Shown: positions 5,697 through 10,774 of the stretch, piece after piece | Layout: every line of letters begins with the position of its first letter | Numbering within the stretch: position 1 is the stretch's first letter | NCBI RefSeq assembly: GCF_035998295.1 | Contig: NZ_DASYHS010000093.1 | Coordinates: 1 to 10,774, forward strand | Direction: 5' to 3' | DNA: 10,774 nucleotides | Source of the DNA: DASYHS01 sp035998295 | Lineage (GTDB): Bacteria; Pseudomonadota; Alphaproteobacteria; Azospirillales; Azospirillaceae | The notes under the pieces: generated by a model | What the model was told of the DNA's origin: nothing | The model's database searches: none | The model's input: only the letters and a program-made list of their open reading frames with translations | Position numbers and translations under genes: made by a program

Positions 5697-6017
5697 ATGG
5701 ACGCGCTGTTCGTCTACATGACCGCAGGCTCCGCGGATGAGGCGCGGCGGATCGCCCGGGCGCTGGTCGAGGAGCGGCACGCGGCCTGCGTGAACCTGAT
5801 CGAGGGCATGCGTTCGGTCTATCGCTGGCAGGGCGCGGTCGAGGAGGCCTCCGAGGTCGTCATGATCGCGAAGACCACGGCCGCGGGGTTCGACCGGCTG
5901 GCGGGGCGCGTACGCGAGCTGCACTCCTACGACTGTCCCTGCATCGTGGCGCTGCCGGTACAGTCCGGCGACGCCGGCTACCTGGCCTGGATCGGCGAGC
6001 AGACGGCGCCCGCCTGA
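5697..6017 (+). CDS. cutA: CutA1 divalent-cation tolerance protein
   Basis: A 106-residue CutA1, a trimeric ferredoxin-like protein first linked to copper tolerance in E. coli and of uncertain cellular role. Family features are an N-terminal strand and helix (FVYMTAGSADEARRIARALV), AACVNLIEGMRSVYRWQG at about 29-46 with the conserved CVN, the EEASEVVMIAKT strand, and RVRELHSYDCPCIVALPV at about 71-88. That last segment corresponds to the HPYxVPEI motif, here with a Cys-Pro-Cys. ATG 5697 has a very strong Shine-Dalgarno (AAGGAGGAGGG, 5683-5693). It stands as a single gene, with the MFS gene starting 111 nt further on. Confidence 0.93.
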   Translation: MDALFVYMTAGSADEARRIARALVEERHAACVNLIEGMRSVYRWQGAVEEASEVVMIAKTTAAGFDRLAGRVRELHSYDCPCIVALPVQSGDAGYLAWIGEQTAPA

Positions 6018-6128
6018 ACGGGTCCACCGACCAGCCGTGTGCCCGCATGGCGGGCATGCGCCGCTCCGGGTTGCCGGCCCGGGGCCCTCGTGAGACGCTT
6101 TGCGCAATTCCCGGCTCCGGAGTGTGGT

Positions 6129-7343
6129 ATGTCCAGCCTTTCCGCGCGGCTGTCGGTCGCCTTCTCATGCGTCGGGCATGCGGTGATGCACGTGCTGACG
6201 GCGCTCTACCTGACGATCGTGCTGGGCCTGGTCCGCGACTGGTCGATGCCGTACGAGGAACTGCTGCCGCTGTGGACGGCGGGCTCGCTGCTGGTCGGGC
6301 TGGGGGCGCCGCTCGCCGGCTGGCTCGGCGACCGCTGGAGCGACGCCAGGATGATGGTGCTGTTCTTCCTGCTGACGGGGGCCGGCGCCGTCGCGGCCGG
6401 CCTGTCGCAGGGCACGCTGTCGCTCGGCGTCTCGCTGGCCGTCCTCGGCCTCGGGGCGTCGATCTACCACCCCGTCGGCCTGTCCTGGCTCGTGAAGAAC
6501 GCGACCAACCGCGGCCAGGCCATGGGCGTGCTGGGCATCTTCGGCAGCCTCGGCATCGCGGCCGCGGCCGTCGTCGCCGGCGGCCTGACCACCGCGATCG
6601 ACTGGCGGGCGGCGTTCTGGATCCCGGGCGTCTTCTCGATCGCGGTCGGCGTCCTGCTCGGCGCCTGCGTCGCGGCCGGCATCGTCCAGGACGTCGGGCG
6701 GGACGCGAGACCGCAGCCGGCGCCGGCCCATGGCGACGTGGTGCGGGCCTTCATCGCGCTGTCGGTGACCATGGTCTGCGCCGGGCTGATCTTCCAGTCG
6801 ACGGTGACCGCGATGCCGAAATGGTTCGAGGAGCGCCTGGGCGGCTTCGCCGGCGACGACGTGTTCAGCATCGGCGGCCTCGTGACGCTGGTGTTCCTGA
6901 TCGCGAGCGGTTCCCAGTTCATCGGCGGCATGCTCTGCGACCGTTTCCCGCTGAAGCCGGTCTACGTGCTGTGCCTGCTGGTGCAGGTGCCGCTGCTGGT
7001 CTTCGTCGCCGACCTGTCCGGACTGCCGCTACTGGTCGTGGCCACCATCATGGTGTTCGCCGGCAGCCTTCAGATCCCGGCCGAGAACCTCCTGCTGGCG
7101 CGCTACACGCCGGCCAAGTACCGGGGCACCGCCTTCGGGGCCAAGTTCGTCCTGTCCTTTGGCGTGGCGCCGCTGGGCGTGCAGGTCGTCGCCTGGATGT
7201 ACGGCCTGGGCGGCGGATTCTACTGGCTGTTCGTGGCGCTGGGCGCTCTCGCCGCCGCCGCTTTCGTCGCCGCGCTGCTGCTGCCGGCCGAGCGGGAGGC
7301 GCTGACCGCTCCGGTCGCCGCACCCGCCGGCGCCGGGGACTAG
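6129..7343 (+). CDS. MFS transporter
   Basis: A 404-residue major facilitator superfamily permease with about 12 hydrophobic helices and a central hydrophilic loop near 195-205 (VGRDARPQPAPAHG). The MFS motif A signature between helices 2 and 3 is seen as GWLGDRWSDARMM at about 64-76. The helix 4-5 region carries NRGQAMGVLGIFGSLG, and the C-terminal half has QIPAENLLLARYTPAKYRG. The substrate cannot be told from sequence. Overall layout is reminiscent of drug or organic-acid exporters. ATG 6129 is chosen over an upstream ATG at 6039: GGAG (6119-6122) lies 6 nt before it, and the protein then begins directly with MSSLSARLSVAFS and helix 1. Its TAG stop (7341-7343) is the first triplet of a large palindrome, so the repeat abuts the gene. 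Confidence 0.88.
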   Translation: MSSLSARLSVAFSCVGHAVMHVLTALYLTIVLGLVRDWSMPYEELLPLWTAGSLLVGLGAPLAGWLGDRWSDARMMVLFFLLTGAGAVAAGLSQGTLSLGVSLAVLGLGASIYHPVGLSWLVKNATNRGQAMGVLGIFGSLGIAAAAVVAGGLTTAIDWRAAFWIPGVFSIAVGVLLGACVAAGIVQDVGRDARPQPAPAHGDVVRAFIALSVTMVCAGLIFQSTVTAMPKWFEERLGGFAGDDVFSIGGLVTLVFLIASGSQFIGGMLCDRFPLKPVYVLCLLVQVPLLVFVADLSGLPLLVVATIMVFAGSLQIPAENLLLARYTPAKYRGTAFGAKFVLSFGVAPLGVQVVAWMYGLGGGFYWLFVALGALAAAAFVAALLLPAEREALTAPVAAPAGAGD

Positions 7344-7391
7344 ATCGGATCGCGGGCGGGCGTGAACGCCCGTCCGCGTGAATCCGATCTA
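7341..7391. repeat. large intergenic palindrome 1
   Basis: Outer arms TAGATCGGAT (7341-7350) and ATCCGATCTA (7382-7391) are perfectly complementary. Inside them, CGCGGGCGGGCGT (7351-7363) pairs with ACGCCCGTCCGCG (7366-7378) with one G-T wobble, leaving a 2-nt centre. A 3-nt bulge TGA (7379-7381) sits on the right arm. The stem of about 23 bp overlaps the MFS stop codon. It could serve as a transcription terminator or mRNA 3'-end stabiliser, but there is no T-run. Confidence 0.85.
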
Positions 7392-7406
7392 GAATCAACA
7401 GGGTAG

Positions 7407-7443
7407 GAGCGGATTGAGGTTCAGGATGAACCTCAATCCGCTC
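7407..7443. repeat. large intergenic palindrome 2
   Basis: GAGCGGATTGAGGTTCA (7407-7423) and TGAACCTCAATCCGCTC (7427-7443) form a perfect 17-bp stem with a 3-nt GGA centre, flanked by TAG on both sides. The end sequence GAGCGGATT resembles GATCGGAT of palindrome 1. The two are probably members of one dispersed palindromic repeat family, of the REP-like kind common between genes in alphaproteobacteria. The remaining 7447-7569 shows no clear promoter or gene. Confidence 0.85.
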
Positions 7444-7569
7444 TAGGCTCCGGATTCGTAGCCGGAATACGACCGCGGGGCAGGCAGTCGGCTGATCGGG
7501 GAGGTTCAGGAGCCGCGGCTGTTCACACCAGTCGGAGCTTTCCGCCCGGTCAGGAACACCGCCATCCCC

Positions 7570-8955
7570 ATGGACCCCTACATTCTCGTGCTCGTCGCAG
7601 CCGGCCTGCTGATCCTGCTCGTCGCCTGGCTGCCCATGCTGGTGCGCGAAATGCCGCTGTCATTGCCGATCGCCTGCGTCGCGATCGGCTATCTCGCCTT
7701 CGCCTTCGTCGTGCCGGACGACGAGCCACATCCTCTGCTCTACCCGGAGATCACCGAGCGCCTGACCGAGATGCTGGTGATAGTGGCGCTGATGGGATGC
7801 GGGCTGAAGCTCGACCGGCCGCTGGCGCGCGATACGTGGCGGGCCACCTGGCGCCTGCTCGGCATCGTGATGCCGCTGTGCATCGCCGGGGCGTTCCTGC
7901 TCGGCTGGGGGATGATGGGCTTGTCGGCCGGCGCCGCGATCCTGCTGGGGGCGGCCCTGTCGCCGACGGATCCGGTGCTGGCGTCGGACGTCCAGGTCGG
8001 CCCGCCCAGATCGGGGGAGGAGGACGACGTCCGGTTCAGCCTGACCTCCGAGGCCGGGCTCAACGACGGGTTGGCTTTTCCCTTCACGAACCTGGCCCTG
8101 GCGGTGGCGCTCCATTCCGGCGCCGCGACGCCGCACAGGGGAGCCGGGAGCACCGGGCCGGACGGGGAGTGGATCCTTCATTGGATTGCGGTGGACGTCT
8201 TCTGGAAGCTCTTTGCCGGCCTCGTCATCGGCTGGCTGATCGGGCGCGTCCTCGGCTACGTGACCTTCCGCCTGCCGAACCGGTCGAAGCTGTCGCGCAC
8301 CGGCGACGGGTTTCTCGCGCTCGCCCTGACCTTCATCTCGTACGGTCTGACCGAGCTTGCGCACGGCTACGGCTTCCTTGCCGTCTTCATGACGGCCATC
8401 GCGTTCCGTCAGGCCGAGCGGAACCACAGCTACCACGAGCGATTGCACGATTTCGCCGAGCAGATCGAGCGGTTGTTCATGATGGTCGTGCTGGTGCTGT
8501 TCGGCGGCGCGCTGGCCAAGGGGCTGATGGCGCCGCTGACCTGGACGGCGGCGGGGGCCGGACTGATCTTCCTGTTCCTGGTCCGGCCGCTGGCGACCTT
8601 TCTGGCTTTCCGGCATCTCGGCTGGTCGCGGGTCGAGACGCTCGTCGTGGGTTTCTTCGGGATCCGGGGCGTCGGGTCCATGTACTACCTCGCCTACGCG
8701 TTCAACGAGGCGACCTGGGAGGGCGAGGCGGCAACGCTATGGGCGGCGGCGAGCTTCATCGTGCTCGTCTCCATCGTGCTGCATGGCACCACGGTCACGC
8801 CGGTCATGCGGATGCTCGACGGGCGCCGCAATTCCCGGATCGCCTCCGCGGCATCCACGACCGGGAGCGGCACCCCTGGGCAAGCCATCCCTTCGGCGGC
8901 TAGGAGACTGTTGAGAGCGGCGCGGGGCCGCAGACGTCCCGCACGAAGCCCATGA
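7570..8955 (+). CDS. CPA1-type cation:proton antiporter (NhaP-like)
   Basis: A 461-residue membrane antiporter of the monovalent cation:proton antiporter-1 family, expected to exchange Na+ or K+ for H+ across the inner membrane. About 12 hydrophobic helices span residues 4-415. The core motifs are ALSPTDPVLASD at about 129-140, with Thr-Asp-Pro in the discontinuous helix, and TSEAGLNDGLAFPF at about 159-172, with the Asn-Asp pair typical of electroneutral CPA1 exchangers. FFGIRGVGSMYYLAYAF follows at 362-378. There is no large cytosolic C-terminal domain. Instead a 43-residue Ser/Arg-rich tail follows DGRR, and its last 18 residues lie over the 3' end of the opposite-strand lysR-type gene. 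ATG 7570 is kept because later starts would lose helix 1; the AGGAA upstream is rather far, 13 nt away. Confidence 0.88.
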   Translation: MDPYILVLVAAGLLILLVAWLPMLVREMPLSLPIACVAIGYLAFAFVVPDDEPHPLLYPEITERLTEMLVIVALMGCGLKLDRPLARDTWRATWRLLGIVMPLCIAGAFLLGWGMMGLSAGAAILLGAALSPTDPVLASDVQVGPPRSGEEDDVRFSLTSEAGLNDGLAFPFTNLALAVALHSGAATPHRGAGSTGPDGEWILHWIAVDVFWKLFAGLVIGWLIGRVLGYVTFRLPNRSKLSRTGDGFLALALTFISYGLTELAHGYGFLAVFMTAIAFRQAERNHSYHERLHDFAEQIERLFMMVVLVLFGGALAKGLMAPLTWTAAGAGLIFLFLVRPLATFLAFRHLGWSRVETLVVGFFGIRGVGSMYYLAYAFNEATWEGEAATLWAAASFIVLVSIVLHGTTVTPVMRMLDGRRNSRIASAASTTGSGTPGQAIPSAARRLLRAARGRRRPARSP

Positions 8956-9784
8956 TCGGGGAGCTCGCCGGCAGCCCCTCGCGATGGCAGGCGTACAGCG
9001 TCTTCTCGAGCTGGACGCCGTCGACGTCCAGCGCCACCAGGGTGCCGGCGCGCGCCTCGTCGGCGACCGCCGCCTCCAGCACCAGCGAGACGCCGAGGCC
9101 GGCCTGCACGGCGCGCTTCACCCCCTCCGTCGTGCCCATCTGCCGCGACACCGTCGGGAGGTAGCCCAGCCGGCCGAAGGCGTCGCGCAGGACGCGCCCG
9201 GTGCCCGTCCCCGGCTCGCCGCCGATCAGCGGGGCGTTCCGCAGGGCCCCGGCGGGGACGGAGCCGCGCGCGGCCCAGGGATGGCCCGGCGGGACGATGG
9301 CGACCAGCCGTTCGCGCCGCCACGCCACCGCCGAGAGCCCCGGCCGGCCGTCCCACCACTCGGTCAGGGCGACGTCCGCCTCGCCGCGGTCCAGCCATTC
9401 CAGCGCATCGGGATTGGTGCCGATCCGCACCACCACCTCGGCCCGTTCCGGCCGCTCCTCGTAGCGGGCGAGGATGGGCGGCAGCAGGTAGGTACCGACA
9501 TTGCCGCTGGCGGCGACCGTGAGGCGCCGCATGGCCAGCGCGTTCTCCGCCTGCCGGCTCACCGCGACGAGGCTGCGGGCATAGGGCAGCAGGACGGCGC
9601 CCTGGGCGGTCGGGCGGCAGCGCTCGCCGCCGCGCTCCACGAGGCAGGCCCCGAGATGGGTCTCCAGCTTGCGCAGGTGCTGCGACACGGTCGGCTGCGC
9701 CAGGCCGAGCCTGCGGGCCGCGCCGTGGAAGCTGCCGTCTTCGACGATCGCCAGGAAGGACGCGACGTGCACGAGGTCGAGCAT
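8900..9784 (-). CDS. ptxE: LysR-family regulator of the phosphite locus, PtxE-like
   Basis: A 294-residue LysR-type regulator. The N-terminal winged helix-turn-helix is at about 5-60 (FLAIVEDGSFHGAARRLGLA, then QPTVSQHLRKLE). A linker helix and a periplasmic-binding-like effector domain follow, from AASGNVGTYLLPPILARYEE at about 91-110 to near the end. The pattern VKRAVQAGLGVSLV is typical of the second lobe. ATG 9784 lies 9 nt after the phosphite dehydrogenase stop, so both are in one operon. That is the ptxD-ptxE arrangement of the Pseudomonas stutzeri ptxABCDE operon, where PtxE is LysR-type. The name rests on this position; LysR proteins alone are too alike to assign. Its 3' end overlaps the antiporter gene by 56 nt tail-to-tail. 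Confidence 0.82.
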   Translation of the reverse strand: MLDLVHVASFLAIVEDGSFHGAARRLGLAQPTVSQHLRKLETHLGACLVERGGERCRPTAQGAVLLPYARSLVAVSRQAENALAMRRLTVAASGNVGTYLLPPILARYEERPERAEVVVRIGTNPDALEWLDRGEADVALTEWWDGRPGLSAVAWRRERLVAIVPPGHPWAARGSVPAGALRNAPLIGGEPGTGTGRVLRDAFGRLGYLPTVSRQMGTTEGVKRAVQAGLGVSLVLEAAVADEARAGTLVALDVDGVQLEKTLYACHREGLPASSPIMGFVRDVCGPAPLSTVS

Positions 9785-9793
9785 GGCTTGGCG

Positions 9794-10774
9794 TCAGCGC
9801 CTCGGCGCCGTCGGGCGGTTGACCGCGTCGGGCGGCTCGCGGCCGTCGAGCACGGCGGCGACGTTGCGGGCTGCGGCAAGGGCGATGTCCAGCCTCACCC
9901 GGTCGACCGCCGAGCCGAGATGCGGCGTGAACACCGTGCGGTCCGTCCGGTCGAGCAGTGCCTGCGGGATGCGGCGCGGCCGGTCGGCCAGCGCCCAGTC
10001 CTCCATCTCGAACACGTCCGCCGCGTAGCCGCCCAGCCGGCCCGACGCCAGCGCGTCCGCCACCGCCGCCTCGTCGACGACCGAGCCGCGGCCGGCATTC
10101 ACGACCAGGCATCCCGGCCTCAGGTTCGCCAGCGCCTCGCGCCCGAGCAGATGGCGGGTCTGGTCGTTCAGCGGCAGCGCCAGCAGGACGAGGTCGCTTT
10201 CCTCCAGCAGCCGCGTCCATCCCACCTGTTCGAGCGCGAGCGCCGCGCTCGTCTCCGCCGGCAGCGGCCGGGCGTCGTAGCCGATCAGCCTGGCCTCGAA
10301 ACCGGCCAGCCTGCGGGCGATCGCCTGTCCCACCGCGCCGAGCCCGGCGATGCCGACCGTGCTGCCGGCGAGGCCGGAGCCGTAGAGCTGCGGCCGCCAT
10401 CCCACGAAGTCGCCGCGACGCATCAGGCGGTCGCCGTCCAGCACGCGCCGGCCGAGCGCGATGGCGAGGCCGACGGCCAATTCCGCCGTCGGCGCGGTCA
10501 GCAGGTCGGGGACGATGGACACCCAGACCCCGGCCCGGGTGCAGGCGTCGACGTCGAAATTGTCGAAGCCCTTCAGCGCGCAGGCCACGATCCGCAGCCG
10601 TGGGCACGCCGCGACGAAGCCGGCATCGACGGTATCGGTCATGAAGGCCAGCAGGGCGTCGGCATCGGCGGCGCGGCGCCGGACCTCGTCGGCCGGCCAG
10701 GGCTCGTGCGTCGTGTTGGCGTCCACCGCGAACCGGTCGGCGAGGAGGCCGACGACCTCGGGATGGACCCAGTT
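9794..10774 (-). CDS. ptxD: Phosphite dehydrogenase PtxD (N-terminus cut by window edge)
   Basis: PtxD oxidises phosphite to phosphate with NAD+, letting cells use reduced phosphorus. The visible 326 residues fit the D-2-hydroxyacid dehydrogenase fold and, more specifically, PtxD. They carry CALKGFDNFDVDACT (with the conserved active-site Lys, codon 10573-10571), VPDLLTAPTAELA, the Rossmann GLGAVG, and the PtxD-diagnostic GGYAADVFEMEDWALADRPR. The catalytic set is Arg in NAGRGSVVDE (10090-10088), Glu in FEMEDW (10003-10001) and His in TPHLGSAV (9922-9920). Arg-Glu spacing is 29 residues as in P. stutzeri PtxD, and Glu-His is one residue longer. An Asp after the second Rossmann strand (GYDARP) fits NAD preference. 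A GTG at 10726 is not the start: the frame continues to the edge as NWVHPEVVGLL, matching the PtxD N-terminus, so about eight residues are missing. Confidence 0.93.
   Translation of the reverse strand, partial: NWVHPEVVGLLADRFAVDANTTHEPWPADEVRRRAADADALLAFMTDTVDAGFVAACPRLRIVACALKGFDNFDVDACTRAGVWVSIVPDLLTAPTAELAVGLAIALGRRVLDGDRLMRRGDFVGWRPQLYGSGLAGSTVGIAGLGAVGQAIARRLAGFEARLIGYDARPLPAETSAALALEQVGWTRLLEESDLVLLALPLNDQTRHLLGREALANLRPGCLVVNAGRGSVVDEAAVADALASGRLGGYAADVFEMEDWALADRPRRIPQALLDRTDRTVFTPHLGSAVDRVRLDIALAAARNVAAVLDGREPPDAVNRPTAPRR

Noticed and set aside
4965..5700. tRNA-Pro as a possible attachment site for an integrated element
   Set aside because: No integrase gene and no repeated copy of the tRNA 3' end were seen downstream; cutA and the MFS gene look like ordinary chromosome genes.
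6040..6056. TGCCCGC-ATG-GCGGGCA hairpin after cutA
   Set aside because: The stem is only 7 bp with a 3-nt loop and no T-run follows, so a terminator call is not supported.
7660..8616. Long minus-strand open frame opposite the antiporter
   Set aside because: Gln/Arg/Pro-rich shadow of a membrane-protein gene with no domain pattern.
8694..10607. A very long minus-strand open frame covering ptxD and the LysR gene
   Set aside because: It is Arg/Ala/Gly/Pro-rich in the way shadow frames of GC-rich genes are, and it conflicts with two well-supported genes.
1..10774. CRISPR arrays, insertion sequences, transposases or toxin-antitoxin pairs
   Set aside because: No spaced direct repeats, transposase-like frames or recognisable toxin/antitoxin proteins were found in either strand.

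Overview
The window is GC-rich chromosomal DNA from an alphaproteobacterium, most likely a Rhodospirillales-type lineage. This rests on the gene order DUF177 (YceD) - rpmF - plsX - fabH - ihfA - merR, with bamE and a ubiquinol-cytochrome c chaperone gene divergent upstream. That order is familiar from alphaproteobacterial chromosomes. The genus is not determined.

Left part (1-5041), core housekeeping. A partial bamE lipoprotein gene leaves the left edge on the minus strand. Facing away from it are a bc1-complex assembly chaperone that probably starts at TTG, DUF177, ribosomal protein bL32, the phospholipid/fatty-acid starter genes plsX and fabH (1 nt apart), the nucleoid protein IHF-alpha, a MerR-like regulator whose start overlaps the ihfA stop, and a tRNA-Pro(GGG) gene with its own clear promoter. 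Two control regions stand out. The rpmF leader carries two mutually exclusive 9-bp hairpins. The ihfA-merR leader carries a perfect 8-1-8 dyad between a plausible -35 and -10.

Middle part (5042-7569). Tandem terminator-like hairpins follow the tRNA. Then come a small minus-strand gene of unknown function, cutA on the plus strand, and a 12-helix MFS transporter. The MFS stop codon lies inside the first of two large intergenic palindromes (7341-7391 and 7407-7443). These look like copies of a dispersed palindromic repeat family.

Right part (7570-10774). A CPA1-type cation:proton antiporter on the plus strand runs tail-to-tail into, and overlaps by 56 nt, a two-gene minus-strand operon. The upstream gene of that operon is a clear phosphite dehydrogenase (ptxD), with family signatures and the Arg/Glu/His active-site set. 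It is cut by the right edge about eight residues short of its N-terminus. The downstream gene, 9 nt later, is a LysR regulator in the position of ptxE. This is the end of a phosphite-to-phosphate assimilation locus, and any ptxABC-type transporter genes should lie just beyond the right edge. This accessory phosphorus-acquisition locus is the most notable biology in the window.
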